Origin: Polytrichum commune
Lineage: Eukaryota; Streptophyta; Polytrichopsida; Polytrichales; Polytrichaceae
Length of the DNA stretch: 64,000 nucleotides
Reading direction: 5' to 3'
Assembly: GCA_950295325.1 (NCBI GenBank)
Contig: OX485809.1
Span: forward strand, 10,664,001 to 10,728,000
Part shown: in pieces, positions 35,051 through 48,553 of the stretch
Layout of the letters: each line of letters begins with the position of its first letter
Position numbering within the stretch: the first letter of the stretch is position 1
The notes under the pieces: model-generated
Database searches by the model: none
Told to the model about the DNA's origin: nothing
What the model saw: the letters and a program-made list of their open reading frames with translations, nothing else
Program-made: the position numbers and the translations under genes

Positions 35051-36569
35051 CCCATAGGTCCACCATCTTGTCAACCACACTGAATTTTCCCACGGCCATA
35101 GGGCCTCGTTGGTAATTTTTAGAAACTTTTGGTCCTAAAAATTAGGCACTCCATAAATATCGGCCTCATAATTCCAAAATTAAACTTGAAATATGTGCAA
35201 AATCCACGGTCATAGGGGTCCTAACTTTTGTTAAATGGAGTTTTAAATTTTGATTTTCTGCTCACGAGATCTGCTCACCGCTCACCGCTCACATCGTAGC
35301 ATTCCTGGTTGTTGATTCACCTAACTTGTAAATGTAGGTATAAACGAGGTGAATCAACAACAAACCTAATTCACCTTATAGGTAAATTAACCCGATCTAC
35401 ATTTTTATATAGCGATTACTTAATCCCTTATATGTTTATTGTTGATTCAACTCATCTATAGGTTCATATCTACATCATTTGAACTAATTTGGGAAACAAA
35501 CTTAGATAATAAGGAGAAGTGATGTTGATATGAATAGCATGACTGTTTTGAATAGTTTTGCTATGCATATATTTTTCTAGTAAATAATGTCGGAATGAAC
35601 AATGCTTCCTAGATCTTATGGTGGCTCTAATTTCATAGCATGAAGAAATTTAATATAACTTTATCCCACACACACTATTATCCCACCCTCACTAAATGAG
35701 ATAATTAGTGTAGTCAAGTGTTTGAGTTTTATAGCAAGCCTATGTTTATTTTTTGACAATGAAAAATTGCAGAACCACCCTATCACATTAAATAATCTAA
35801 GTCAACATGTAATTATACCTTAATGACATTATTCTAAGTTTTTTTTAGTTTTTTTTCCCTTTATTGAGCAGCTCATGATTGACTTCGGCCTTAACTTCAC
35901 ACCCGCATATTCACGTTGCCTTCCACATGAACCGCCTCCCTTATGAGGGCCTCCTCCTCCCACCAACAGTGGGGCCTCGGCCCCGAGTGGCTCGTTTTCT
36001 ACATGTTTCCTAGGCAAGCATGACATGGCAACACCCCTACACTAAATAGGATATTTAGTGTTTGATACACTAAATACGAACGCATACACTAAATATCAAT
36101 TACCCTATGAAAGTAAGTAACATTAAATGTAAACTCAAACACTAAATATCGACTATTGTAATATATGGAAGTTACATGTTTGAATTTAGTGTGAGTAAGG
36201 ATTTGAATGAGGATAGAATGAGGAAGGTGGCAGTAGGGAAGGTAGCAGCACATTTGTGTCTAACACTAATTGTCAAGGAATTGAAAATTAGTGTTGAGTA
36301 GGTGTAAACTCAATTTTTGGGCCATCGCCTACCTGTCGAACTCAAAATCTCTAACTTAGTAAGAATTAACGGCGATAGGCAGTGAGAAGTCCCTTTACAG
36401 TGTGAACAGAGGGCTATAGTTGTTCCAAGGCGGTTGTAACCACCTTCTCCCTCCTCGGCTGATAAGAAGGAGACAGGCTATTGCCCTACCAGGCTATTTT
36501 CAACTGAGTAGAATCTTACATAGTCTCAGCCTCGGGGGGTGCACTGTACTAAACATGTACGAATATATG
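35051..36569. other. AT-rich intergenic DNA
   Basis: No gene seen. At 35270-35295 a short CGCTCACCGCTCAC repeat occurs. 36030-36300 resembles the foldback-type sequence at 62600-63130. Confidence 0.6.
36030..36300. repeat. Foldback/MITE-like sequence, single-arm copy
   Basis: Contains ACACTAAATA...ACGAACGCATACACTAAATATCAAT and a segment with TATGGAAGTTACATGTTTG, matching the right arm at 62890-63130 and, inverted, the left arm at 62600-62770. Confidence 0.55.
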
Positions 36570-37190
36570 TGAGTAACACTATATTCGTTAAATTGAGACT
36601 TTTTGGGCATTTTGAGACATTCACAGAAATAAGAACAAGGATAAATGGAACACATATTGGTGAAAGTTGTAAGATGCGAACACTTTGAAGCGGGTGTTTA
36701 GACCAAGAACCCCATTAATAACTCATATTTGTGATGGTATAGGGTGGGCAATCGAAACCTTAGACCAAATTGAAGGGGACATCTTAAAACATTCATATTA
36801 ATGCACACAAAATATGAGAGCTTGTATGAATATGGTTTAGGTAGGGCAATCCAAACCATAGATCTTATTGAAGGGAAATCTTAAAACATTCATATTAATG
36901 CACACAAAATATGAGAGCTTGTATGAATATGGTTTAGGTAGGGCACTCCAAACCATAGATCTTATTGAAGGGAAAATCTTAAAACATTCATATTAATGCA
37001 CACAAAATATGAGAGCTTGTATGAATATGGTTTAGGTAGGGCACTCCAAACCATAGATCTTATTGAAGGGGAAATCTTAAAACATTCATATTAATGCACA
37101 CAATAAGGCACTCCAAACCTTAGACCATATTGAAGGCAAAATCATGTGACACTTATATTATTGCAAAAAAAAAACATACAAAGTATGGCA
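36570..37190 (-). repeat. 3' flank repeats of gene X copy 2
   Basis: About four tandem units of some 115-120 bp containing GAATATGGTTTAGGTAGGGC and CATATTAATGCACAC. Inverted counterpart of 18060-18560; the array is larger here than in copy 1. Confidence 0.8.
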
Positions 37191-37308
37191 CGTAAAATGC
37201 ATAGCATGCTAACACCACACATCCATTGGATAGTGCGACCCAAAATCATATTGCCTATGGTCCAAAACCCTACGCCTACTATGGCCTATCTAGCCTCGGA
37301 GACTGCCT

Positions 37309-37602
37309 CTATCTCTTTGTTTTTTTTTCTTTTGCCTCTTTTGCTTTTGCCTCTTTTTCTTTTGCTGCGGCTTCTTTTGCTCGCATTGCTTCAACATTCC
37401 TGAAAATCTCCGCCCCGCGACTATAGCCATTCTTGGGGTGACCGCCATCAATAACACATTTTGGATTCCGTCGGCCGCCCGAATTATACGACGAAGAATT
37501 TGAATACGATGAAGTGGACTGTCTTGCATTTCTGGTCATGGAGTAGAAACACTCCAACTCGACGGACATACTAACCCGCATAGGTTTACGGGTGGGAGCA
37601 AC
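37309..37602 (-). pseudogene. Terminal exon of gene X copy 2
   Basis: Counterpart of 17672-17974: acceptor gttgcag|GTTGCT, a Ser/Asn patch SYSNSSSYNSGG, then a Lys/Glu/Ala helix. The end differs from copy 1 through changes in an A-rich run. Confidence 0.55.
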
Positions 37603-37741
37603 CTGCAACGCGTGAATGCAAGAACACACGTGTTAGTTTAGGGAGGAAGACCCAAACGTGTCACACGTTCATTTTTTAAGTGCGGGATGATTGTAATGCG
37701 CGGTTAACCATGTTTTTTTTTTTTGGGGGGGGGGGGGTTCA

Positions 37742-39077
37742 CCTTGTCACCAGGGGTGTTCCCGTCGGAGTTGGCGAGGAGGGGCAATGGGTCTCGCAAA
37801 GGAATAGGAAGGGTTCCACTCTTTGTTGGCTGAGCGTCCATCCGCAGCCGCCGTTGAGGTGTACTACTGCCGCCGGGCCGAGAGGGGGATGTCCGGACGC
37901 ATTTGCGATTTATGCCCTTGAGCGGCGACGGGGACGCAGATCGCCTGTCGCGCACCTCTCCATAAGGAGTGCCCGAAACACCATGGGCACAAGGGGGACC
38001 CCGGAGTGACACCCGGGACTTGTGGCGCCATTGGTGAGAGGGCCCAAGTGATCCTAGTGTGGGTGAGGGCCCCGGGCGTTGGGAACGCCTCCCACCCACA
38101 AAGACTAGGAGGCATGAGGGTGAGGCCATGAGCTATGCGTAGCTCATGGCGTGGTGATTCTAGAATGCTCAAGATCACCTCAATCGGAGGTGTGAGCTAG
38201 GAGTTATGGCCATTTGAGTGGGGTGCTGTCCCGGGACAGCGCCCTGGTACAGCAGTGCCTGGGAGTGATTCCCGGGACTGCCAAGGTTCAAACAGGCATA
38301 ACTTCCTCAAGCCTTGCCCGAATGGGGCAAGCAAGGAGTCCATCGGCATCTACGTGAAGCGTAGATGAGGATGGAGTGGTTGGTTGTTATGATCAGACAT
38401 CATACAAGGAAGTTATGATGGTCTGAAGCTGCTGGGGGGGTTCTAGGCCCAGCAGCTAAGGGAAAATGTCCACTTGGCCCCAACTCTTGGTAGAGAGACA
38501 AGAGGTTGGTTGGCGGTGGGGTAGGGGCTCCGTGTAGAGTCCTAGAGGCTTATATGGGTGAGGTGGTGTGGCCTCACCCACCCGAGGCCGAACGGCACGG
38601 CCTCCATGGGCATTGGCCCATTGTGAGGACATAGTTGCCTAGTATGGTTCGGGTTGTTGTAGTGTTGCTCCGGCAACGCGATGATCAACATAGGATTGGA
38701 CTTCCATGGATGGAAGTCCACATTGGGGAAATGGGTTACCGATTAAGGGGTGAGTCCCGAAAGCAAAGTAGGAGGGTTGGTTCCCTCCTATGAACTATTG
38801 GTCCGGGGTAAGAGGAGCTATCCATTAGCATGGCGGAATGCGAAGGGTTAGCAACTCGTAACCTTTGCTAGAATTGAAAATTGGCAAGATTATTAAGGGA
38901 CCTAGCAAGGGTTGCGACATCGCCGGAAGATTTGCTTGGGTGGGGGGCTATCGACGACGCCGGCGTCAAGAGGCTCCTTGGAGTAGTCAATGGTTGACGC
39001 GGCGTCGTAAACGGTCTCGTAGAAGAAGCTCCCCAAGTCTGACTCGCTGACGATGTCAATCGAGGGCTCCAAACGCT
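37742..39077 (-). pseudogene. Downstream exon of gene X copy 2, split by a solo LTR
   Basis: Coding parts are 38920-39077 and 37742-37945, joined at the tcgcc duplication. Matches 17183-17536 in frame up to the AAG|gtgaac donor. Confidence 0.6.
37946..38919 (+). repeat. Solo family A LTR in gene X copy 2
   Basis: 974 bp, flanked by tcgcc on both sides (37941-37945 and 38920-38924). Confidence 0.97.
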
Positions 39078-39226
39078 GGCGCAAAAAAGGAAACGAAACA
39101 AAACCCAAGGGAGGAGGGTTTGATAGAGTGCGTGAAAATCAAGATACATATGAAGCATATATTACACAAAATGAACGGGCGCGCGCGCACACATACATAC
39201 ATACACATACAAACACACGTGGTGTC

Positions 39227-39910
39227 TCAAATGAGCTTGTTAAATTTCGCGTGAGATAACAACTCTCTGTACAAATGGTCTCGTGGATCCAAGTATCGCT
39301 CGCCTATGGGATTATTCCTAACAAAATTGTTTATGGGCAGTCCGCTTCCGCAGAGCGCCTGGAGGTATTTACCAAGGTCTAACAAAAATCGGTCCCGGAC
39401 CTTCTCAACCGTCCACGTAGGGCAAACTATGAGGTTGGCCGTCGGGTTCAACATGTTCTTTGCGGCGCTGTCGTCCACCATGAGCGTGTTGTCGAGGGTG
39501 GGGCGGACGTCGTAGGAGACGCCTATCAAGGACGGACGCTGGTCCCAAAAAATGGGCTTCAAGACCTTGAGATATTGGGGGGAAGCGGGGTTGTTTGGTT
39601 TCTTGACGACTTTGCCGTCCTGTGTGTACAATATTCTACAGGCATCCTGTGCTAGGACCATGCAGGGGGGCTCAATGCCCTTGAAGATGAACTCCATGAT
39701 GGCATTGGTGTTCTCGGCCTTCATGGAGCTCCACACAACCACCCACCATCGTTGTTGGGTGATCTGGAGGAAGGTCCGAAGCCACGGGCGGAGGTGAACT
39801 AGCTTGCTCTTTATGAACGTGGGCGGCCTGTCGTAATTCGCGTCCTCGGGCTTGCAAAAGGGCACCGTGGGGGTCCTAGGGCAATGAACGCATTGGACGA
39901 GGACCCCGTT
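39227..39910 (-). pseudogene. FCP1-like domain of gene X copy 2 (part after the insertion)
   Basis: Read on the minus strand it starts NGVLVQCVHCPR directly at the retrotransposon edge and runs to HAKFNKLI and stop. It keeps VVVWSSMK, KKPNNPA and NTLMVDDSAAKN. The missing start, ending KKRFLVLDLN, is at 54382-54515. The frame is otherwise open and clearly diverged from copy 1, so the duplication is much older than the insertion. Confidence 0.9.
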
Positions 39911-40851
39911 TGTCGCGCACCTCTCCATGAGGAGTGCCCGCAACACCATGGGCACAAGGGGGACCCCGGAGTGACACCCGGGACTTGTGACGCCATTGGT
40001 GAGAGGGACCAAGTGATCCTAAGGTGGGTGAGGGCCCCGGGCGTTTAGAACGCCTCCCACCCACAAAGACTAGGAGTCATGAGGGTAAAGCCATAAGCTA
40101 TGAGTAGCTTATGGCGTCCCGATTCTAGAATGCTAAAGAACACCTCAATCTGAGGTGTGAGCTAGGAGATATGGCACTTTGAGTGGGATGCTGTCCCGGG
40201 ACAGCGCCCTGGAACAGCAGGGGCCTGGGAGTGGCTCCCGGGACTGCAAAGGTTTAAACAGGCATAACTTCCTCAATACTTGCCCAAATAGGGCAAGTGA
40301 GGTGTCCATAGGGATCTACGTGAAATGTAGATGACGATAGAGTGGTTGGTTGTTAGATTCAGAGACCGCACGTGGAAGTTATGAAGGTCTGAAGCTGCAG
40401 GGAGGCTTCTAGACCCAGCGGCTAAGGGAAAATGTCTACTTGGCCCCAACTCTTGGTAGAGAGACAAAAGGGATGTTGACGGTGGGGGAGGGGCCCCGCC
40501 AAAAGTCCTAGAGGCTTATATGGGTGAGGCGGCTTTGCCGACCGACCCCCCCCGGAGCATACTTGGCAATGTGCTCCGGGTGGTTGTAGTGTTGTCCTAG
40601 CAACACTATGACCAAGTAGGGAGTGGACTTCCATGGATGGAAGTCCACCTTAGCGATGGGTTACCTACTAAGGGGAAAGAGTCCCGAATGCATGTGTAGG
40701 AGGGTTTGGTGACCAAATATGGGATTGAAGGTCCGCGGTTTTGGGAGCTAACCATGCATGTGCGTGGGATGTGCAGGTTAGCGCTCGGGACACTTGCTAG
40801 AGTTGGAAAGCGATTGAGCTAAGTGGAGAAAAACTAGCAAGGGTCGCGACA
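39911..40851 (+). repeat. 5' LTR of family B element
   Basis: 941 bp, TGTCGCGCAC to GTCGCGACA. Shares with family A the ends, the CCCGGG-centred palindrome region and most of its plan, but differs in many positions and in the segment GCGGCTTTGCCGACCGAC. Confidence 0.97.
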
Positions 40852-40853
40852 CG

Positions 40854-40869
40854 TGGTATCAGAGCAGGG
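40854..40869 (+). other. Primer-binding site of family B element
   Basis: TGGTATCAGAGCAGGG two bases after the LTR; initiator tRNA-Met type. Confidence 0.93.
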
Positions 40870-40901
40870 TTTCGTCTTTGAGCTAGCACTTTGAAGGAGA
40901 G

Positions 40902-43900
40902 ATGGCTACCAAACGTGCGGGTAACGATGGTGAGGCGGGGACTTCTAAAAAGTTGCGACGCTCAAAACGGAACAAAGATCATGTTGAAGAGGATGTTGAC
41001 CCCGCCATTGAGTCTATTAACAATGGTGGGGATGATGGTGCAACCGGTGAGGAAGTGGAGGAGTCCCTAGAAAGGGGTCCCGAAAACCTCGAAGAAAATT
41101 CGGGGGCTAGACTTCCAAATGCGCCCGAAAGCTTGGAAGGTGGTGATGTTGGATTAAAATTCCAACTCAAAATGCTTGAGTTCATGGACTCCGTGAATCA
41201 AGAGCTCAAGCGTGTCAAGGACGAGAGAGCTCGCCAAGACAAAATGATCGAGCTCCTTATGATGCAAGGGGCTAGGCCTTCTTCTTCAACAAAGAAGTTG
41301 GCCAAGGTAAATATGCCAAGTACCTTTTCGGGGCTTGGTAAGGCAAGAAAGGTCAAAGAATTTTTATTGGAAATGGACAACTACTACGATGTCCAAAGGC
41401 CCGATGAAGACGACAAGGTCTCCATAGCGGTGACCTTTTTGAAAGACCATGCGCTCCAATGGTGGACGAGCAAAAAAGAACAAGAGCCCGAGTTGGTGGC
41501 AAACTTGACTTGGGTCGGCTTCAAGGAATTGCTTGTTGATAGGTTCACGCCGGAGTACCAAGAATTGCGGGAGGGAATGAACTTGGTGCAAATGAGGCAC
41601 ACGGGGTCCCTTAAGGCCTATGTGCGCGATTTTAACGCCCAAATGAATGCTACACCTAAGATGGATGAATTTGCCAAGAGATGCATTTTCTTAGGTGGCT
41701 TACAAAAGTGGGTGGTAGACGCCTTGTTCAAGTTTCCAAAGCTTCCCGAGGACGTGGCGGGGATCATTAAGATTGCGGAGAGAATTGAAGCCGACGGCCC
41801 CGAAAGAAAGTCAAGCGGCCCCGCACAACAAAGCGGCTCGAGTCGAAATATGTCTCGAGGCAAAGAGCGCAAGAAATTTGGGCCATCCAACCATTTCAAA
41901 GGACAACCCGACGGGACAAATTCCACCAAGGGTGGCTACCAAGGAGGAAAACCACCCAATGTAGGAATTAAAGGAGGCGACATGAAGGACAAGCGGTGCC
42001 ACAAATGTGGCAAACTTGGTCATTTTCAAGCGGCGTGCCCCGACAACAAGGTGAGTGTCAAGACAAATCGTGGTTGTACCGCCGACCAAATGCTAGAAGG
42101 TGGCTTTGTGGCCAAGGCTAGTAGCCTTAAGCCAAGGCCAAGTCTTTTGTTCCTTGAAGCCGAAATCAATGGTCGGAATGTCTCATGCTTGGTTGATACA
42201 GGGGCAACGCACTCCTTCATGAGCCCGAAACTTGCGAAGGAATTGGGCTTGCCAACGGGTAGAGCGGGCAAGCCCATTAACGTGCGGTTCGCAAAGGGCG
42301 AGCCGCATGAGACGAAGGAGGTAGCGTTGAACGTGAACTTAAAGTGTGGGACGTTGGAGTTTAAGGAGAATTTCACACTTTGTGAAATGGATGAGGTGGA
42401 CCTCATTTTGGGGGACACCTTCTTCGAGACTCACACGGTGGATGTGAGGCGCAAGCCGGTGCGGCTTGTAGTTTGTCGTAATGGCAAGGAAATGACTTTA
42501 AAGTTGACGAGGACTCCTATGGCGGGAGGAGGCAAGTTGAATTTGGTCTCGATAGACCGAATGTCCAAAGTACAAATGGTTGTGGTGGTCCGAATGGAGC
42601 AACACCAAAGAACTCACGAGGAGGCTAAAACCGATGGGCCTCCTCCAAAGCACATTCGCGATGTATTAGGGAGGTACAAGGATGTACTCACCGACGAGTT
42701 GCCCCAAGAGTTACCGCCAACGAGAGAAGTCGATCACAAGATCGAGGTGATCCCGGGGTCCGAGCCACCGTCCAAGGCACCTTATCGATTGAACCAAAAA
42801 GAGTTGCTAGAATTGAAGAAACAACTCAATGACTTGCTATCAAGAGGTTACATTAGGCCGAGTAAATCACCATATGGGGCCCCGGTGCTCTTTGTGGATA
42901 AAAAAGATGGCAAGCTACGCATGTGCATCGATTATAGGGCCTTGAATAAGGTGACTATCAAAAACAACTACCCGCTACCTCGGATTGATGATCTTTTCGA
43001 CCGATTGGCGGGAGCTAAGTATTTTAGTCGTATTGACTTAAAATCCGGGTATTATCAAATTCGAATCGCGAATGAAGATGTTGAAAAGACGGCGTGCCGC
43101 ACAAGGTATGGGTCTTACGAGTTTTTGGTGATGCCTTTCGGGTTGTGTAATGCGCCCTCGACATTCACAACCCTTATGAATACCATCTTTCGAGAGGAAA
43201 CCGACGATTTCGTAATAATCTATATCGACGACATCTTGGTGTATTCCAAGACGGCGGAGGAGCATGCACGGCACCTTGAGGTGGTGCTTCGAAAACTAAG
43301 GGACAACAAGTTGTATGCTAACGGGGAGAAGAGCGATTTTGCTCAAAATGAAATTGAGTTCTTAGGCCATGTGGTGACCAAGGATGGAATTAAGCCGGAC
43401 ATGAAAAAGGTAAAGGCGATTCAAGAATGGAAGCGGCCATCGACTCAAAAAGGGCTTAGGTCGTTCCTTGGCCTAGCCAATTACTACCGCCGCTTCATTC
43501 GAGATTTTTCTAAGGTTGCTAGGCCTTTGTCCGACTTGTTGAAGAAAGGGGTATCCCAAGAATGGGACGAACCTTGTCACCAAGCTTTTTGGGAGCTCAA
43601 GAGCAAATTGTCTTCGCCGCCCGTACTAAAGTTCCCGGAGTTTGACAAGCCTTTTGAGGTGCATACGGATGCGAGCGATTTTGCAATTGGCGGAGTGTTG
43701 ATGCAAGATGGACGGCCCATTGCTTATGAGAGCAAGAAACTCGATGGTTGTCAAAGACGATGGCCAACTCATGAAAAGGAGCTCTTCGCCGTAGTACATT
43801 GCTTGAAGACGTGGCAACATTATTTGGGGTTGCACAAGACCAAGGTGTACACGGACAACGTGTCGTTGAAGTATTTCGAGACACAAACGCAAGTGAGCGC

Positions 43901-43972
43901 CAAGCAATTGCGGTGGCACGATACCTTGGCGCTTATGAACGTGGAGTTGATCCACAAACCGGGCCGTGATAA
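40902..43972 (+). CDS. Family B gag-pol, first part: gag, protease, reverse transcriptase, RNase H
   Basis: Starts at ATG 40902, 33 bp after the primer site. Gag core lies near residues 140-240 ([12 protein letters not shown]), and the zinc knuckle [14 protein letters not shown] (CX2CX4HX4C) near residue 366. Retropepsin [11 protein letters not shown] has its catalytic Asp at 432. RT carries YIDD at 774-777 with [11 protein letters not shown] before it, and RNase H begins [14 protein letters not shown] near 920. Gag and pol are in one frame with no shift, as in many plant chromoviruses. The frame is cut after HKPGRDN by element A4 and resumes at 51043 in phase. Products would form the particle and copy element RNA. 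Confidence 0.96.
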
Positions 43973-44946
43973 TGTCGCAACCCTTGCTAGGTCCCTTAAT
44001 AATCTTGCCAATTTTCAATTCTAGCAAAGGTTACGAGTTGCTAACCCTTCGCATTCCGCCATGCTAATGGATAGCTCCTCTTACCCCGGACCAATAGTTC
44101 ATAGGAGGGAACCAACCCTCCTACTTTGCTTTCGGGACTCACCCCTTAATCGGTAACCCATTTCCCCAATGTGGACTTCCATCCATGGAAGTCCAATCCT
44201 ATGTTGATCATCGCGTTGCCGGAGCAACACTACAACAACCCGAACCATACTAGGCAACTATGGCCTCACAATAGGCCAAAGCCCATGGAGGCCTTGCCGT
44301 TCGGCCTCAGGTGGGTGAGGCCACACCACCTCACCCATATAAGCCTCTAGGACTCTACACGGAGCCCCTACCCCACCGCCAACCAACCTCTTGTCTCTCT
44401 ACCAAGAGTTGGGGCCAAGTGGACATTTTCCCTTAGCTGCTGGGCCTAGAACCCCCCCAGCAGCTTCAGACCATCATAACTTCCTTGTATGATGTCTGAT
44501 CATAACAACCAACCACTCCATCCTCATCTACGCTTCACGTAGATGCCGATGGACTCCTTGCTTGCCCCATTCGGGCAAGGCTTGAGGAAGTTATGCCTGT
44601 TTGAACCTTGGCAGTCCCGGGAATCACTCCCAGGCACTGCTGTACCAGGGCGCTGTCCCGGGACAGCACCCCACTCAAATGGCCATAACTCCTAGCTCAC
44701 ACCTCCGATTGAGGTGATCTTGAGCATTCTAGAATCACCACGCCATGAGCTACGCATAGCTCATGGCCTCACCCTCATGCCTCCTAGTCTTTGTGGGTGG
44801 GAGGCGTTCCCAACGCCCGGGGCCCTCACCCACACTAGGATCACTTGGGCCCTCTCACCAACGGCGCCACAAGTCCCGGGTGTCACTCCGGGGTCCCCCT
44901 TGTGCCCATGGTGTTTCGGGCACTCCTTATGGAGAGGTGCGCGACA
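43973..44946 (-). repeat. 3' LTR of A4
   Basis: 974-bp family A LTR, next to the polypurine tract (44947-44960 read on minus). Confidence 0.96.
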
Positions 44947-44960
44947 CTCACCCCCACCAA

Positions 44961-45760
44961 ACGGAGTCGATGCCCTCATCGACTATACTCGTAGTCGGCA
45001 CACCAATTCTCAAGTTGCCATCCTCTATGGTGCGGCATTGTGTTTACCTTAGGGCGCGACCCCCACAATGCATCTTCAAATTTGGCATGGTCCCAAAGGT
45101 GTCGTTCCTAGGTGGTCCGTTAGCGACCTTGGATCTCTCATCCAAGGACCTAACCTATACTAGACCCACCTACTTTGGGACTCACTTGGGTTGCCCCTCC
45201 TTTGGGGCCTCCCCCGTTAGGCTCCACTAGCCTAACATGACACATCTAGGCAAGACCTCAACGCTTCCACTAAGTTGTCTCGGTTGCAACTCCGAGATGG
45301 CTTTCCATTGTTAAGCCACGCCTCGATCGCACGGGGGTGATGCCAAGTCCCGCCCGACTCGGTTCCCACTTTGCTCTTTCGAGACATGGGTTCATGACTC
45401 CCATGCGCCAACTCTCGTTAGCTCGCGGGTAGCACTTTTATGAGCACGCGCCATCACCTTGTCCCCGCCCGGACAAGCCCACAACTAAGAAGTTTCTTGG
45501 TTTTATCCAAGGCCCCTCCAAGCCATGGCCCCCAATTACTCGGCTTACCCAACCTAGTTTGGCATGTCTATTCCCCCTCTTCCATTAACCAAACACAAGT
45601 ACAAGACTAGGACCTCATCTCATACTTTTCTCTTTGCACCACTAAAGTTTGGACTTTATTCCCTCAAGCCAAAGAACAAGTTCATGTTGTGGAGCAATTA
45701 ACCTCGAAGCTAAGTGTGCTAGTAGCGTCTCTCCCCCACTAAAGGAGATTGATGTCCTCA
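44961..45760 (-). other. 3' untranslated internal region of A4
   Basis: Non-coding, inverted counterpart of 3461-4258. No gene seen. Confidence 0.65.
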
Positions 45761-47260
45761 TCAATGCCTACGCTTCATTTTATTGGAATGTCTAGCCTTA
45801 GTTTCTTCAAAGTGCTTCACCAATTCATTGGTGTTGACCATGTCTCTTGCCGCCACCCAAGCGGTTTCTTTCTCATGGTATCCTCACCATTTCACCAAGT
45901 ATTCCTTTGTACTTTTTCTTTCCTTTTCACTTGGGCTTCCTACACTTGAGGATGCCCTCTTACCTCATGTTCCAAATGATGTCCACAAGGTCGGGAGGTG
46001 GCCTAATCACTTGCTTGTGATCGGGCCACAAGGTGTCGTCCTAAAATGACTTTCGTAATGAGACATGAAATGTCGGATGCACTTTGATCTCCGGCGGTAA
46101 TTCCAACTTATACATGTCCTTGAACACTTGTTCCACAATGGAAAACGAAGCTCCAATTTTGGACATGAACTTTTGAAGTAAGGCCTTTGGGCAAGGTGAA
46201 GTTGTCCACATTCAACAACACCTTATTGGCCCACCTCATACTCCACTTCGCGTCTTCCGGCATTGATTTGCACTCCGTAGCACCTTCGGGCTTTCTCCAC
46301 CAACAACTTGGTCATCTCCAAGACTTGTTTACCATCCTTGGCCAAGTCCTCACCATCTTGGTTGAACTCTAGTGTTGAATGTGCCCCCTCGAGAGCTAGG
46401 TTAATAGGTTGGAGCGCATCCACTCCATAAGCCACCACGAAAGACCACCCCTTGGTAGCCAAGTGCGTGGCTACATTGCAATTACACTCCGCTCGACCCA
46501 CATAGTCCGCCCAATCTCCTTGGTCCGCCCCCACCAAGTTCCTCAAGTATTGCTTCAAGACTCCATTCACATGCTCCGCTTTCCCATTCATTTGGGAATG
46601 CAAGGCCGTGCTAAACCTTAGTTTCATTCCGACCTCCTTAGAGAAATGCATTGAAAATGCACTTGTGAACTTTGGATCTTGATCCCACACAATCACTCTT
46701 GGCAACCCGTGGTGCCTCAACCATCCTTTGAGAAAAGGCTATGCGGTTTGCAACGCGGTGGCGGTTCCCACAATCGGCACCATGTGTGCCAACTTGGCAA
46801 ACCGCTCTACCATCAACAAGATGGCATCATACCCATGTGACTCCGGCAAACTTGTGATCAAGTCCATGCACATACTATGCCATGGCGCCGACGGGATAGG
46901 CAACGGTTGCAAGAAACCGCCTTGCTTTTGGTAAGAGGCTCGGTTCTCTTGGCACTTTATTCACGCCTTCACAAAGTGGGCTATATCCTCCTTTATGCAC
47001 CGCCAATGGTACCTCCATGACACCATTCTATGGCGGTTTTTTCTTTCTCCTCTATGGCCGGCAATAGGACTATCACATTTTTCCTTCAAAACCGATAGCC
47101 TCAACTTGCCTTGAGGCACATACACCCGACTTTGCTTGCATTTGAACAATCCGTCCACCAACTTAACCTCTTTGAGCACCTTGCTCTTGCGAAGCTCACC
47201 TAAAAGCTTTTGTGCCTCGGGGTAGTTAATTTACCCCTCCCGTATCTTGCATCACAAGTT
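45761..47260 (-). pseudogene. Dead chromodomain and integrase of A4
   Basis: The same broken integrase as in A1. The open piece 46223-46720 contains WDQDPKFTSAF and MNGKAEHVNGV; the stop before it and the lost zinc-finger cysteine near 46965 are shared with A1. Chromodomain remnants lie near 45780-46000. Confidence 0.85.
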
Positions 47261-48480
47261 TCCTTCGCCGGCACACATTAGCCACAAGGTTTGGATGGTT
47301 CTCATTGCTTGGAACTCATCCGGTCTACTTCGCGCATCCGGCACCACATTTCCATGGTCCGGTTTGTGGACCAAATCCACCTTCATAAGCGCCAAACTAT
47401 CATGCCACCGCAATAACTTGGCGCTCACTTGTGCTTGTATACGTTAAAATACTTTTAGGACACATTGTCCATGTAGACCTTTGCTTTGTGCGACCCCAAA
47501 TAATGTCGCCACATCTTCAAGCAATGCACTACGGCAAAGAAGTTCTTTGTCATGAGTTGGTTGTCTTCTTTGACAACCATCGAGCCTCAAGCCCCCATAT
47601 GCAAAGGCCATCCATCTTACATTAACAATCCATCATTGGCAAAGTTACTCGCCCCCGTATGCACCTCAAAAGGTTTGTCAAACTTCATGAACTTGAGCAC
47701 AGGCGGTGAAGAGAACTTGCTCTTAAGCTCCCCAAAGACTTGGTGACAAGGCTAGTCCCACTCTTGGGATAGCCATTTCTTTCACAAGTCGGACAAGGTC
47801 TTACAACCATCGAGCTTCATGCTCCCATATGCAATGGCCATTTTTTTTTTACATCCACATCCGCCAAATAAAGTCTCTCGCCCCTGTATGCACCTCAAAA
47901 GGTATGTCAAACTCCGCGAACTTGAGCACGGGCGGCGAAGAGAACTTCGTCTTAAGCTCCTCAATGGCTTGGTGGCACGGCTCATCCCACTCTTGGGATA
48001 GCCATTTCTTGCACAAGCCGGACAAGGTTCGACAACCATGGAGCTTAATGCTCTCATAAGCAATGGTCATCCATCTTGGATCAACATCCGCCAATGATAA
48101 AGTCCTTCGTCTCCATGTGCACCTCAAAATGCTTATGAAAACCCGGAAACTTAACCACATCTTGTGAAGGGAACTTGCTCTTGAGCTTCCCAAGGGCTTG
48201 GTGACAAGGCTCATCCCACTCTTGGAATACCCATTTCCTCAATAAGTCGAGTAAGGCCCTAGCAACCTTAAAACAAATCTAGAATGAAGTGGTGGTAGTA
48301 GTTGGCTAGGCCAACCAATGACCTAAGCTTTTTTTTTTGAGTCAAGGACCAATTCTCCTCTTGGATTGCCTTGAAATTCTTCATGTTTGTCCACCAACTT
48401 CCTTTGTCACCACATGCCTCAAGAACTCAATTTCTTCTTGAGCAAAGTTGCAATTCACTTCTTGGCGGTAACATTTTGAG
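47260..48480 (-). pseudogene. Triplicated RNase H segment and RT deletion of A4
   Basis: On the minus strand the CCAAGAGTGGGAT motif recurs near 48215, 47990 and 47760, the same triplication as in A1 and A2. The RT-deletion junction is at about 48440-48470 with the same flanking text as at 750-765. Confidence 0.83.
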
Positions 48481-48553
48481 CAACACATTGGTGAATACAT
48501 CCTCGTATCTCACCAACATCCCACAAGTATGGTTTGGGGGAGGCCCATCTTTC

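Noticed and set aside
39180-39216. GC/CA/CATA microsatellite as a regulatory or Z-DNA site
   Set aside because: A short simple repeat in an intron with no other support.
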